64,000 bases of DNA, from the NCBI RefSeq assembly GCF_910592395.1, contig NC_088311.1, positions 4,776,501 to 4,840,500 of the forward strand, written 5' to 3'. A program made the position numbers and the translations under genes. This DNA is from Lineus longissimus. Lineage: Eukaryota > Nemertea > Pilidiophora > Heteronemertea > Lineidae. This document shows positions 38,501 to 51,425 of the stretch, one piece after another (the stretch's first letter is position 1; each line of letters begins with the position of its first letter). Below the pieces are notes generated by a model that had not been told where the DNA came from, did no database searches, and saw only the letters and a program-made list of their open reading frames with translations.

Positions 38501-41500
38501 GGCGAATGACGGCGGATAATGGTCGAGCAATGACCAAATCAGATACCGCTATAAGTAATCAAATGCCATTACAAGAGGCGATTTGGAAATAGTTACAAGA
38601 TCTAAAATGGCTTAACTGTGTTTTGGACTTTATCGATATGCTTTTATCAAGATCATCGAAGATCATTGTCATGCTGTCCTTGGCCATGAATTGATTGTCT
38701 GTGTTGTTTGAAAAATGACGACGGAAAGCCAGCAAGTGCATAATCACCGGCATGACAACTGCCAAATTTCCGCTTCCTGTAAAAATACTGCTGCAAAGAA
38801 GATGAGAGGGCTTTTATCCATCTGCAGTAATTTACTCGCTTTGTTTGGACGCGAAGAACAACCTAATGCGTTGAAAGAGAGTTTAACCAGTTGATCACGA
38901 AGCTTCTGGTTAAGTGGACAATATTGGCATCGTAATGGGCATCGGTCCATGGAATCTCGTTCTTGTATCAGCATACTTTTGGGTTAGATAACTGGAGGAG
39001 GGCAGGGGGGGGGGGCAGTAGATGCAACGTCATAACATTTACGTTTACAGGAAAGATCTTGATCATACGAGAGTGGAACTTCTTAAAATTAAGCAATCAC
39101 CAGGTAAAGAAAAGGGATAGAAAGTGGGTTTCTCGCAACGAGGGAAAAATAAATCCGCCACGTCCATTCTCCCCGGAAGTCAGTTGACCCTTGATCTTTC
39201 GTACTGTGTCAATCGCCGAAGTTAATCTTCCTCCGCTTCCTGCTTCAATAATTACAAATGTAAGCACGCAATTTTAAAGGACAGTGACCTGTAAATGTGA
39301 TACTTGTCTGAGGTGAACATGCGACCACGATGCGCTCAACCTCGGTAAGATTTGGCAAATGGGGCCGCAATAATTTGGGAAAATATCAATTATGAGCTGC
39401 TGCACGCCGCAATGCTAACATTCAAAGATTTGTCGCGTAGGCGACGCGTCATATCCGACGTCTTTTAGGAAGGTAGACTGCAGCCTGGCCTACGTTTAGG
39501 ATAAAGCTGGACTTTAGCCTGGCTTATTTAAAAAAGGCAATGATTCGTTATCATCAAAGTTGGATCAGGCGCATTGTCATTCCTTCCAGTACAGCTACAA
39601 ATCCTTCCTCACTCTTCAAATCGTTGCGGATCATCAAAGTAGCAGCAGAATTCACTCAGTTTGAAGAGATAGATAGCTCGACCATACCAAGGCAATTCCA
39701 TTTTAAGCTACGTATAAGCCATGTTCCACCTTCCAGAGTACATAGCTTAAAGCCCTAAATCTTCACAGATGCTTTCTGAAGACCGAGGAAGGAGTCAAAT
39801 TGTTCTGGGACTCTTCCAGAATTTATTCCATCTTCTTAGTGGTATTACCTTGGATGAAAGGCTAAGTGGAAGTGTGCGACTACATGAATGAAGTTGATGC
39901 TGCTGAAATCTTGCTAATGGGATTTTGGCTGTGACAGACTCTCGGAGGCGATCGATCCGTCAATCAAATGAATTATTGCATAACGCTTGCTCACGGACAA
40001 AAAGTTGTTGTTCAAAGGGCGTTTAAGAAAAAGACGATTGACCGAGAACCGAGAAGACAATATTAGGTATTTGCTAAACTCAACATTTGGAGCAAGAACC
40101 ATTTGAAATGAAACAGCGTGTAACGACAAAAATAAACATTTGAGTTCCGTCAGTGGTTTGGCATGTGAAAAAAGTCCCTTTCCAAACATTTAATGAATAT
40201 TCTTCTGCGATTATTTCTGCTCGAATCAGGAAGCTTATTATCAAAATTAATTTCATCAAAAACTCAAAACACCGTCGCTCTGACAACTGATTTGCGCAGC
40301 GTGTCACTTATTAATCTTATAATCCCGGGGGGTTTTCTCATCAATTCGGATGCCTTTTTACAAAACTATGTTTTCCACTGCGAATTGAAATTGCCACTCA
40401 AAAATTTAACCTCCTATGACGTACCACAAATCTCTCTCCAAACAACTTATTAGAATCTGTCGGCGCACAAGGCAAGGAGGAAATTTATCTGTCAATGCTG
40501 ATCCAGGAAGATCATTACGACAGGGCGTATCGGGAAAAACAAACAATGAGGCAAAAACAATGTGGTGTACCAATTGATGGTGACACTATTAAAGAGAAGA
40601 GTTTAAAAAGTAACCCTTTGATATAAAAAAATCTGATTATCAACAATGGCTACTGACATAGAGGGAAGGGTATAAAAAGTAACCCTTGGATATTATCAAG
40701 ATAATAAAATATGATCCTTTGTCACCACGCCTTCCACATGCATGGGGAACCACCGGGAGAGAAAAAAATTTCCAATAGCATGTCTGGTTCGAAAGGACCA
40801 CGGCCATATACATTTGATATGATATAATGGATGGTCGTGTAGCTATAGGATGTATGCGATCCATCATAACATCTCTTTCATATTTCGCCAAGTATCTCAC
40901 CGCCTGTGGTCAGCATGTCCTTATCATGCGACAAAGTTGGCGTCCACGGCAATATTGACCGATGAATAATTGATTTGCTTTTTTGCCCTATGACTGGTTC
41001 AGGATAGCACGGCAATCAGTATGAATGGTCGAATCATGAAAAGGAGGTTCATGCTCTGTCTAAAAGTAGATGTCGACAGTATCCGTCTGGAGCCGTATAA
41101 ATCAGTTGATAAATACGACCGGAGATTGGGGACAGAGGCTGAACCATCTGATGCTTCGCCTGAAGAATGGTATGAAGGCTCATGAAAAGCGAATTCAATG
41201 CAAAACTGATTAAAGCACTAAAACCTTCTTTCACCAGATTTGGGTACGTGATATAAAGAATTAAGCTCCAAACCAACAAAGAACATTGATTGGAAGTTAA
41301 CCCATGAGAACTAGAAAGACTAGAAAGCACTCCTTCATGCAGCTACATGTTTTGGGTAAAAAATATGGAATGCTCCGAATCTACTTTCCCATAAGATCAA
41401 AAACATCTCGATCGTGCGTGGATCTATTGATGTTAGCGATATGAAATAAAAACCACCGCAGATCGTGTAAAGAGTATTGACAAGGCGTGAAACATCCATC

Positions 41501-42455
41501 TAATGAGAAAATCTCTAGGTTTTTAGCCACTATAACTTTAAGCGTCTGCCCCCAAAACAGGCAGCACTAACTTACGTAGCTAATGAGCTGTATGGTTTTT
41601 CTACGATTTGGCTGACGCCCATGTGACTAGTCTTTAATATCGTGAAGTAAAAAACACTTTGCGGAGCTCAGTACGTTTAGCAACTACATGTACATGTACC
41701 TGTAACCACTTTATGTTAACTTTGAAAAAAATATGACGAACACGAATACATGTAAGCGAAAAGGATTGTTCTTTTCTTCAATTTGAGAACAGATGGAATC
41801 CCTCCGCTTCTTATCGATCTTTCTACAAAGCCATTAAAAACTTCTGCCCCAGCGTGTCACATCCGCCTAATCACGGAATCTAACTTTTCTATTTTCGGAT
41901 CACGCAAGCTTTTAAATTGATTATTGGATGTTGGTACTGCTGAGCAAATATTCAAGGCTATCAGAAACCAGATTTCAAGGATTAAAGATATTCAAATATA
42001 CCTCAAGGAATGACAGTGAGTGCTGAATAGTGCCGCATTTTGACCCTGTCACGCCAACCCTGGTGGCAGAGCTCCGATGGCTTCTGATCAGGTAGAGTTA
42101 TAAATCGTTCTCCTCGTGTGCAAAGCTGTCGACTTGTCGCCGTGAAAAACGTATCGACGAAACATATCAATGCTGTTTGGGCCACAAAAACGAATAGAAG
42201 TTACCTACCTAATAAGCAAACGCCAAAAACTATGGAATATGCAGTGATGAACAATGCCCTTATATGTGGAATATGGAATGGATTTTTCCAGTCTTCGCCA
42301 TCAAAAGAAGAGTCAGAATCGGACTCCACATCCGTGCAATTAGCCGATGTGAGGGTCTCGTTTAATACCCAACACGGCCTTACTGTACTCGTGGCGTTCT
42401 CCGAGACATACTCACTATCTGTGATATCCAAAGTTGAGTTATCTAAACCATTCAT
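23531..42455 (-). CDS. Class A (rhodopsin-family) G protein-coupled receptor, probably for a neuropeptide
   Basis: Three exons join in frame to 522 aa: 42455-42209 (phase 1 out), 30758-30598 (phase 0 out), 24691-23531. The N-terminus has four N-glycosylation sites (NST, NAT, NET, NCT). TM1 crosses the first intron (FITAYSIVFGVCLLG then NAAVIYVIL), and TM2 has LANLAFADF. TM3 has MCKLNYF with the disulfide Cys at about 139, then ERY at about 163 in place of DRY. The partner Cys is near 220. Intracellular loop 3 is long (about 260-424), Ser- and Asn-rich. TM6 has CTLP where CWxP is usual, and TM7 has NPILY at about 475. A Cys 20 residues beyond NPILY could be palmitoylated. The TM1-3 sequence resembles protostome trissin-type peptide receptors from memory. 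The ligand is unproven. Introns are about 11.4 and 5.9 kb. Confidence 0.93.
26800..26983. repeat. 23-bp minisatellite
   Basis: Six diverged 23-bp units run from 26811 to 26948. The consensus is close to TAYCAAAGATGGGATAYCCA plus GGG. Partial units flank both ends. The period is not a multiple of three, so the frame running through it is not a protein repeat. It lies in a GPCR intron. Confidence 0.93.
27292..27415 (+). repeat. Dispersed repeat family, copy A
   Basis: This copy shares with 29712-29840 and 61243-61352 the order ACTCTTAGAAA, then TTTTTGAGCTTTCGAAAAAC, then TATGCACC, then a second TTTTTGAGATTCTGAAAA block. The element may extend upstream. The family is unrecognised; it could be a SINE or MITE remnant. 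Confidence 0.65.
29712..29840 (+). repeat. Dispersed repeat family, copy B
   Basis: Diverged copy with ATTCTTAGAAAATAAG, AAGCTTTTGAAAAAGCC, GATATGCACCATGCAG and GGTTTTTCAGC in the same order as copy A. It lies in the same GPCR intron. Confidence 0.6.
35403..35786. repeat. Two-copy tandem duplication, unit about 190-200 bp
   Basis: Unit 1 starts at 35403 (GTCAGGAGAAACT) and unit 2 at 35604 (GTCAGAAGAAACT). Shared blocks in order are AAGCCAATAATG / AAGCCACTAATG, GTGACGAATGCATTCTATAT / GTGCGACAAATGCATTCTAT, and GAAAAGGTAGT / GAAAAGATAGT. A weaker third copy may lie near 36575-36630. Confidence 0.75.
37157..37193. repeat. Hairpin-forming inverted repeat
   Basis: ATCGACCCCTCATGAA (37157-37172) pairs with TTCATGGGGGTCGAT (37179-37193) around a six-base loop, with one bulge. 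It lies in the GPCR first intron. Confidence 0.85.
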
Positions 42456-45242
42456 TTTTTATGACGATAATCCTCTGTAGGAAAAGAATTGTAGCAGTAC
42501 TTCCATCGAATTCCTCTCTCGAATAAAATATTTAAATCTCACTAAATAATCTGACAATCTGACAGGGAGAAGGACACCAGTATTTATTCTTCTTATTTTC
42601 CAGACACAAAGAACTGAGAGCATAACAATGCAAAAAGATACAGATGCAAACTTTAAGAGGATATTCTTGTTTCGATCCGAAGTGACTTAAGTTATTTTGA
42701 TTCCACACAAGAATCACTTGAACGGTAAAAGAAACGTTATCGTAGACGTGAACTGTGTATCCGAATAAAGAGAAACCCTTTAGAAGACACGATGGCCGTG
42801 AAGATAACTATTTCAATCCGATCACGCGAACATGTCAACCTTAAAAGATACTGGCCCGTCTGCGTCGGAAGAATACTTTCGACGTATACTGAGCGAGAAT
42901 ACTGCTCGATCGAATAAGTGTTACCAATTTTCTGATAAATGGTATTCGGAATGACTCAAATCGCTCGCACACAAAGCACACATCTCATCTTACGGGTAGC
43001 ACTTTCAAACTGAAATACATGTATCTAAAGAGCAACTTATAATGTTGACTATTCTCACTTGCTGGCGGCAATCAAGTGCCGTCTACGTCGTATTCCACTC
43101 CTGGAATTAAGGGTTTTAAGTTACTCTATGCACGATCGATGACATTCACCGCGCATCCAACCTTTCTGGTAGCAAGTTGGAACTGTCCAAGAAACGCTGC
43201 GTGCCTGTTGAAGCGGGTGAACGCTGCTGCTCTATGTGGCTGGTTTCGGAGACGCATCAGGCGGCCATGGTATTACCGTGCGAGTGGTCGTCCGAACACC
43301 TTGAATTGTATTGCGGGATCGGACTACTCGGACTACTTGCATGATAGCTCACGGAAAATCTAACCCTTTTGGAACAGCCATCCTTTCTTTCTGCGTCTGA
43401 TTCTCTTGAGTGAGTTAGCTGGTGTTCCAGTCTGGAGCACACGAGGCCGACTTTCATTTGCCTTCCGTGATAGGTGACGACGTTGACGAAAATGAGTCTA
43501 ATCAGAGGCGGTTATGTTCCACGCTGCTTGCCCTGCTCAGAAACACGCAGTGGTGTAGTGGTTGGGACTACCGGATTCCTGACCCTTCCCTTTTACAGGG
43601 TACAAGGCCGTAGATTGGGTTTCCTCATATTCAAATGCGCAAATTATACGCTTGTTTGATCAACTTTAGTTTACAATATATCTAATCCGAGTCGAGAAAA
43701 GACCCGCTTGGAAATGAAAACATAAGCTACATTATAATGCACTAGCATATACCCATGGAGCGGGCAAAGTTGAAATGTAATATACATTAGTTAAATGGGC
43801 ACGATGATTGAACTACATTAAATTTCTAACGTTACTAAAGTTTTATTAAAGGTTAAACACGCAATGAACTGCATTTAGGGACTTATTGCTGCTATCTACA
43901 TGCAACCCCCAATAGATTGATTGGAGTACGCTATTTTACACAATGCATTGAGACCAGTGACAGCAGGTCCTGTTCCAAATAAGGCCCTCACATATTAGGC
44001 ATATCACCTACCCACTCCCGTACCCAATGCCACTGTCGGATCAAAGCCAGGTGCATGGAGAGATGCAGAACACAATTCAAACTGACAACATCAGTCAGTA
44101 AAGAATAAATCAAAGAGCAAGCGCTGGCCACTGTACATATTTTGTCCATCCTGGCATAACTGATTCTCGAATGGAACTAAAATAGAATAGGCTAATCATT
44201 AATCTCCCTGCTAATACCCTGCACCATGGACCAGGTTGTGTAGCACTACATACGTGCTGGAAGCTAATACTGATGTGGCAGGGAGAATATGCGTGAAGTT
44301 TGTGTATGCTTTTGAGAATGAGCGGAGCTCTCCAGTCGACGTGCTCTCTGAAAAGTTGTTATTTATTCTAAAACCACCAAGATATTCGACGTATGACACC
44401 CTCAGTGACACTCTTACTTATGATCCACACCTACGAAACCAAAAGTTGCAAGAATTCGACGCATTTTCGAGGCCCAATTTTGAAACAAAAATCGCCTCCT
44501 ATTTAGCGGCCACAACGCGCATTATAGTACAGATGCTTGCAATTTTAAGAATCCATGGCAGAAAAAGAAATTTAAAACACTAGGTGGCTGCAATTGAGAT
44601 TGGATTTGAAAAGTGTCTCCTATAGCATGGCGATGAAGATCGAGAAGACGTTTTCCTGACTATACACTCCAACGCAGTGGTTAACAGTGGTTAAGTGGAC
44701 ATCTGACGGCGTATTAAGAGGCTATTATCACGTGCATTTATGATCAAAGATCGATCTGTTTGATGTTAGAATTAAATCGGAGGTCATCATCTCATGACCG
44801 TTTCGAATGGACGTATCGGTTCTTTGACACAGATGCCACTCTCCAATGCCAGAGGCATCGGTATCATCTTGCTGTGGCGGACGCGAAGAAAGATGGGCGT
44901 TTTAATATCGCCACTGCTTTGGGAGAGTAACTCGAGACGTGCACTGTTAACAAAGAAGATAATTTCTTCCTGTTTGGCTGCTGGTACCTCTTCGTTGCCG
45001 CACTACGACCTTGCGTTATATTCCAATTTCCTTTGCAAACATTTACAAGGCAATAAGGGAACTAGGGGTTATAAATCATTTTCCCCCTCAATATCGAAAG
45101 TGGCACTTAAGAAATATACAGTCATGTAATTCTTGAATGGGGAAGGCACTTAGTACGTGTTGCCTGATCCATCACTTTGAAGTTTAATTGGATATACCAA
45201 AATGTGACATCTTACTGTTGGGTGAGGTCTATTCTTATCATA

Positions 45243-45283
45243 AGCGCGCAGCAGAAAAGCCGAAGGCTTTTCTGCGAAGCGCT
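45243..45283. repeat. Perfect-stem hairpin
   Basis: GCAGAAAAGCC (45251-45261) and GGCTTTTCTGC (45265-45275) form an 11-bp perfect stem with a three-base loop GAA. An outer AGCGC / GCGCT stem extends it. Confidence 0.9.
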
Positions 45284-46205
45284 ACTATGGTTAACGTGCA
45301 TACGACGTCATCCAATGTAAACAATGTTTCTCAAGTCCATGGATTCGTTTCAAATGGCTTAAATTTGACTTAAAATGGCCGCCAGAAGAGATAAACGCGC
45401 GAAAGTAGTAACTCGACTATTCTGAGCTCCGAGAGAGAACCAGACGATTATTCTCACTGTTTTTTAATCAAACTTCAATTTCTGGGGGTTTACCCCCCCC
45501 GACATATACATGTGTTTTGATTTTTGAGACTTTAGTAATGATATCCAAAAGATGCTTAAAATGGATATAATCCCGAAATAATGAAGCAAAAGACGGGCAG
45601 GCGTTCCGAAAAAAAAAAATTTATTTTGAGATTTCAATAAACCTTTTGAACGAATTCCACATGGGCCGTGGTGGGATCCGAAGACACCTTAAGGAGGAAT
45701 GCATGTTTTTATGGGGTACCATTGGTTTTGCAGATCTTCTGTTTTTTTCTAAAGAATAATCAATATTCGCTAGCAGGCTTTTTATGCTCCCAGGTATGAA
45801 GAGGGTTCTATGTTCCTTGAGTTCTTTGTTCATCAGTCTGGTGTTCCTCAAGAGTAAAGTGTCTTCAAGTCTCTTGGCCAGCAAAAACCCTTTCCAACCA
45901 ATTTTTTATGCATTAACCATTCGGCAACATGTTGGTGGGGGAAAAACCTGATCCCTAGATCCCTGACCCCTTGAATTGGTTGCCCAGGTACGACCACAAG
46001 CAATTGCCTCAAGGAAGCCACCAGTACGACCTCGTGGGAGTCTTGCCAATATCATGCCAGTGAAAAGGAAGGGTAATGATGGTTGAGGGTTGCAGTTAGG
46101 GTACCATCAAAGGAGTACCTCTTCCTCGCTCTGTCAAAGGACTGCACCATCATGAAGGTTTGGGGGTTCCACTCGAGCGCCCCAGGGTAAGCAGCTCGGA
46201 AGGAC

Positions 46206-46553
46206 TTATTGAGAGGCCAATAGGGGGTTTGGGGGGCCTTCCCCCCAATGCACTGGCTAAAACATGTCAGAAGGACGGGGGTTGGGGGGGGGGAGGGGCT
46301 CTCCATGGCGACAGTTGCGCGAGTTCAATAGAGCTTGCACTTTACATTAGAATCTGCCAGAGTCCCAGACTACGATAGTCTGGACACCTTTCGGGGGGGG
46401 ACATTTTCCATTTCTTTGCCGGCTATTATGACGATGGAGTTGAGTTACTGCTAATGCGATACACGGAGAAAAATGTCTATCAAAACAAAAAATTGGCGGA
46501 AGGAACTATAGCAGGGTCCCAACCAGGGGGTTTGGGGGGTTTCCCCCCCAACC
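46206..46553. repeat. G-rich tracts, G-quadruplex-like
   Basis: Two similar segments, about 46206-46246 and 46507-46553, each carry GGGGGTTTGGGGGG followed shortly by a run of six or more C. Between them a longer G run (about 46276-46297) is interrupted by TT and A. The paired G and C runs can form hairpins or quadruplexes. The recurrence suggests fragments of one repeat. Confidence 0.7.
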
Positions 46554-48679
46554 TAAAGGCGCTGCGCGCTTACTAGGGCACTGCACTGATAATATTATAT
46601 ACTACCTAGATATCCATTAAACTTCTGATGGGGTGATGCAAATTCCTTTAATGTGTCGGGGGGAGGGGGGCTGGCCTCTTGTTTGATTATAATGTCTATC
46701 CAGCAGGTAAAACCTCAATCCTCAATCCTCAATCTTTCGCGTTATTAAAGGAATGAGGTGACTAATCTGCATAGACGGTGAGGGACAAAATCGCGCAAAG
46801 CATATAGCTGATGTGTTACGATGCCTTTTAAAACATTTATGGTGGTTATTCAAACCAAAGCAAAAGGCAAAACATTGTGATCGTCTTAATCGAGTTGCGG
46901 CGGATAAATAGATACAAATTTCATCCCACGTGTACGCGAGACTCTAATGTATAATTATATTAAGCTAAAAGCTGCACGCGGGATGAAACCCTAATCAGAT
47001 TGAATTTCCTCGAATTATTCAAATGTGATGAAATTTTTTCCTCAAAGCCGCGGTCCCTTGTCCCTGAGCGTCGTTCCCTGGGCATGTTCAAAATCCTACA
47101 CAGGGAGCGAATAGAAACAAAATGTGCAACTTGTAGCGTACTCACCAACTCCAGCAAAATACTCTAAAAGAGATGCTGAAGTTGATAGTAAAGATACGAG
47201 AGTCGACTTGCAAAGCTGTGTCACGGTCTAAATCTAGTTTCTGCTACATGATTGTAGCTCCTAATGATTTTGGCTCACAGTCACAATACCATCAGTTTGA
47301 AAGAGCGAGTTACCAATGTTTAAACATCCATTCCGGCTGTCCTTATGATATTGCATCCATACAAAATTTAATCAGTTCCGGTCGTTCTAACTGGTATGAC
47401 AGATAATGAAGATATTGGTCGATATTTTATCATGAAGAAGACAAACAATCTTCACTCGAGCAAAAATTTCGTGTTGCGAAGACATTGTATGACTAATTGA
47501 GTAATTAGTCCCCCAATCTTCCGGTCGATGAACGGTTTCTTGTGCTTGCTTGGGAAACTGCACGCAAGGGACTGTTGACTAGTTCGTTTTCAAAATGTTT
47601 TTAAAAAACTCTCAACTCTCAATTTGATAGAGATGAAATTTACCGAAAAAAGGGTCATTGCATTTAGAAGAAATACTATGCCTTCAAGTGGAAAAAAACA
47701 ACGAAAAGGGTTTCCATTGTAACATAGCAATGGTATACCGCATATTGATATTCCGTTTTCTGTCACTATGCTTGTTATTTAGTCAAAGATAAAAAAGCCA
47801 TGATATATGATCCTTTTACATCCAAATATTTCTGGGTTATTAGCTACCAAAAAAACTTCTATTGATAAAGGCCTGCCTGAAACTATCTGAGCTGAACGTT
47901 TCTGGGTCATTAGCTATCAGACTCTCGCTTTACTTTCAATCTTTAAAAACGTGATCGTCTTATGAATAAAGACGCTATTAGATATTCCCATGGTACTTTA
48001 CTCGTAAAATCAAATCAAATAAGAACCAACTAAAAGGTGTCGTGCTTGGCCTATCATGCAAATAGGAAAAGTTTTTCTGATCAATCAATATTGGAAAAAT
48101 TGAGTTGCCTTCCAACGAAATATTACGTTGTATTCATCTGGTAAAAAGGTTCTTCAAAAAATTAATGCAAGTTCTTATATGGCGCTTAATAATGTACAGC
48201 ACTTTCAAAGCATCACATAAAAACATGTTTATATAAAAGAGAAAAAAATTCACCGTCAGTTTCTTCTGTTACTGCGATCAAATTGCAAAGTATATTATGC
48301 ATGAACTGTGCACTCAACAGAGTAACCCATTTGGTAATTTCATGCCTCAAATCTTTTGCCTATGATGTATGATATTGTTCCCCGGACAGTTTATATGTTG
48401 AATCTTCCCAGTGTTCAGAAACATGTAGCAAATTCCGAAATATCGTGTTTGTTTTCTTATACACCCCGTTTACCGACGCATCCTACCTCAATCACGATTC
48501 TACATTAATCTTGTTTGTATTTATCATCTTCGTATGATAAACCCAACGTGTCTATTGGGATTATTAAATTGCATCCTGCCTCGTAAAAGTCACATTCCGT
48601 CCCTAAGAGCTGTTGCTGATGAAGTATTGCCTTTCATTACTTAGCTGCTTAATAGTGTGAAACATAGATATTATAAGCT

Positions 48680-48725
48680 ATCAGAAGTCTCGCGCGATGA
48701 TATATCGCGAGATGATACTTCTGAT
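48680..48725. repeat. 46-bp interrupted palindrome
   Basis: ATCAGAAGT (48680-48688) pairs with ACTTCTGAT (48717-48725). Inside, CTCGCG (48689-48694) pairs with CGCGAG (48706-48711). The centre is AT-rich. Confidence 0.9.
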
Positions 48726-51228
48726 TACAGACGTTATATCTCTTGAAACAAAGGATCCACGTTTGCCGGGCCGCGCAGCGAACTTGATTGAATCCTCACT
48801 TCACTTTTTGAAGCATCACAGCTGAGTTATGAAAACTTCTACCCTGGAAGACAAGAAGGATGAAGCAGAAATAGTGCCACGATGTCTTTGACATGAATCG
48901 GCTATTTCAAACCATTATTCATCTGGTCCTTGACGCTGTTATGACTTTGAGGTAGTGACGGGGCTCGCAGCAAAACCAGTGACTCCACTCGGTCGGTGCA
49001 AGCTTTGTATACATGTAGGCATTGCAGCCCATGTGTCGTGGATGTTGCTCTGAAACCGTAAACAAGATAAAGCGATTTTCAACGACAAGCGAGAAGAAAG
49101 TACATGTACTGCCAATAAAAATTGCGCAAGCTTCTCTGGTAAACAAAAGGTTAACCTGTCTCGTATTCTTCTCATCCAGAAGATAACCTTGGGCGGTTGA
49201 TGCTCTCCTGTTCCTTAGAAATATAAATAAAAAAACGATTGTGCAAAATGACACATGAGTTATGAGTCAAGCATTATTTCGTTCTCGGCGTAAGACTCTG
49301 ACTGATGGGGCGTGATCACAGATACCACAAGACAACTCAATATGTTTTCCAGGGGCGATTTCTTCTACAGATGCGTGGTATCAATGTACATGACTGTAGT
49401 ACGCATAATTCACAGCCTATCTCAGTACAGTTCCTTCATTACGACATTTATCTTATCTATCATATAGTGTGTAGTCTCGATTGGCAGTCCCCTGACACAG
49501 GCATGGCATTCAGTATCGAGAATGTGCCTTAGCGTTATCTTTCGTGGCAAGGTTGCCAGTAAATTGTTGCATATGACGACATGTTATACGTATAGAACAG
49601 AATAAACTCAACCGAGATGTGTTATTTGCCGTTAGCTTTGATATAGGAGCTATGACTTGATGGCGTTTGTTGCCATTCATCTATAGGCCTTTGTAAAGAA
49701 ATAGGTGTCGGCGTGGCAGGACCTGTGGTAAGATGACGGTAGTACGATTCAACCTGATAACTACCAATTAGTCCAAAGGTTTGGAGTTACGAACTGGTTC
49801 AATATGCATGATGACCATTAACTGGTCCGTCAGCTACCTGAAACCTGAAACCTGATATGACCATCCAAATTGATGAATGCAATATTGATGTGGTCTGATC
49901 ACTTAAGATTTTCACGCAAATGGGATCATATCACCTGAGCCTGTCCGTTAATGTCAGAAAGTAATGAACAGTCGTCTTCTTCAATGAACATGGTCATTTC
50001 ATAGCCTGGCAGTTAAGAGAGTCGACTGCTACTCAACGTCAAGGAATAGGCCCGTTGGGTATTAAGTAAGGGCTTATAAAGCGCTTTGTAATGTACAGGT
50101 ACTGTCTCCAGGCGCAGTACATTCATTCCCTCTTTCTGTAGAAACCACATACTGCGCTTCACTTATAGTACATCACAAATCTCATGAGTCTTATAAAGCT
50201 TTCGTGAGGCCGAAACTAACAAGACTGACTCCGAAGGTCTCCGTCTGCTATATTGATGTGCCCACATCTGAGTCTGGTTGATTGTTCGATTTGCCAATTT
50301 CATACACTCAAAGGTGTCCTTGATAAATATATGGGAAGGAAAATTACCATTTTGGTTTGGAAAAAAACATTGCTTCTTGCTCGAAGCAGATCGAGATTTG
50401 CACGACAGCTTGGCGTAATGGGCTGTACATGATACCTATTAGGGCCGCTGTTATTGTTAAGGCACCTCTTCTCATTCATCACATGTGTGTCTTTTAATGA
50501 AAAATAACAAAATTCGCTCCAGTTGTACTTTTTATTATTATCAATTCCATCCCTTAAATGTACCTTCGCTGTGTTGACGACGATAGTTTGAACATGGACA
50601 TAAGACGTATCATGTCAACACAGAATAACAAGAAATTGTCCTGAGTCCTAGAAGAAACGCAAGCGAGAAAAAATTAAACAAGTATCAATAATATTTTATT
50701 CACAGTCATAGTTTTGTTCACAGAAAATATACAATTTAAAATATTTGCCAATGTTTTATCATGTTTATCGAAACTCAAATCAAAGCATGTGCATACATTC
50801 ATCATACGGTTATGTGCATACATTGATTTCGATTTTATGTCCTAGAAGAAAAGTGCGTGAGGTGGGCCAACTAATTGATGATGTTTTTTTCCTCGAAAAC
50901 TAGCTTTGAAGTTCTAAATATCTTCATAATTTTCTTTCTGACATTGTCAGATATCATCGAATACCAAGAAATGAAATAAAATAGTTTTGGACAACAAACC
51001 GCTTCTGTTAACATAATGCACACTACATAACATTTGGATAGCCATACCTTACCAGGAACTGATATCATTTTCATAATAAGCTTGAAGCACATACACTTAT
51101 CGTACATGTAGCAACACTTCGCGTTCATTCTGTCAATAACATACAACAAAAATTGATAGGTTTCGATGATGCAAAACGCTTTTCTGCACGCCAAAGCAAC
51201 TTTTTGAGATTTAGTAATGTCAACAAAA

Positions 51229-51425
51229 GTTCAGTGATAGACGCAGTAGCTGTAGAAATATATCAAACGCCAGCCAGCGTTCAGGGATAGATGGAGCAAC
51301 CGGAGAAATATATTATCCGCCAAAGTTTAGGGATAGATGGAGTGAGTAACCGAGGAAACACATTATTGTTATCAATCAACACATGTTCAGGGACAGATGG
51401 AGTAACCGCCATGTAGAAATGTTGA
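51229..51425. repeat. Degenerate tandem repeat, period about 50-65 bp
   Basis: Four copies of a motif near GTTCAGGGATAGATGGAGTA, each followed by an ACCG..GAAATA-like segment, occur in series. Unit lengths differ. No coding role is apparent. Confidence 0.75.

Larger units (their letters stand above)
30759..42208. other. 11.4-kb first intron of the GPCR gene
   Basis: I find no supported coding exon of another gene. The intron contains a tandem duplication (35403-35786) and a hairpin-forming inverted repeat (37157-37193). The longest open frames are below 110 codons and carry no recognisable motif. Confidence 0.55.
42456..51228. other. Gene-poor intergenic region upstream of the GPCR
   Basis: The GPCR promoter and any 5' UTR exons should lie at the left end, but I cannot place them. 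Hairpins occur at 45243-45283 and 48680-48725. G-tracts occur at 46206-46295 and 46507-46553. No open frame here shows a known domain or a convincing chain of splice sites. Confidence 0.5.

Noticed and set aside
43545-43575. GTGGTGTAGTGGTTGG, like a tRNA A box
   Set aside because: No B box at the right distance, so neither a tRNA nor a provable SINE.
45621-46306. Minus-strand frames with TE-like flavour near the G-rich tracts
   Set aside because: No reverse transcriptase, integrase or transposase motif visible; frames are broken and could be chance.
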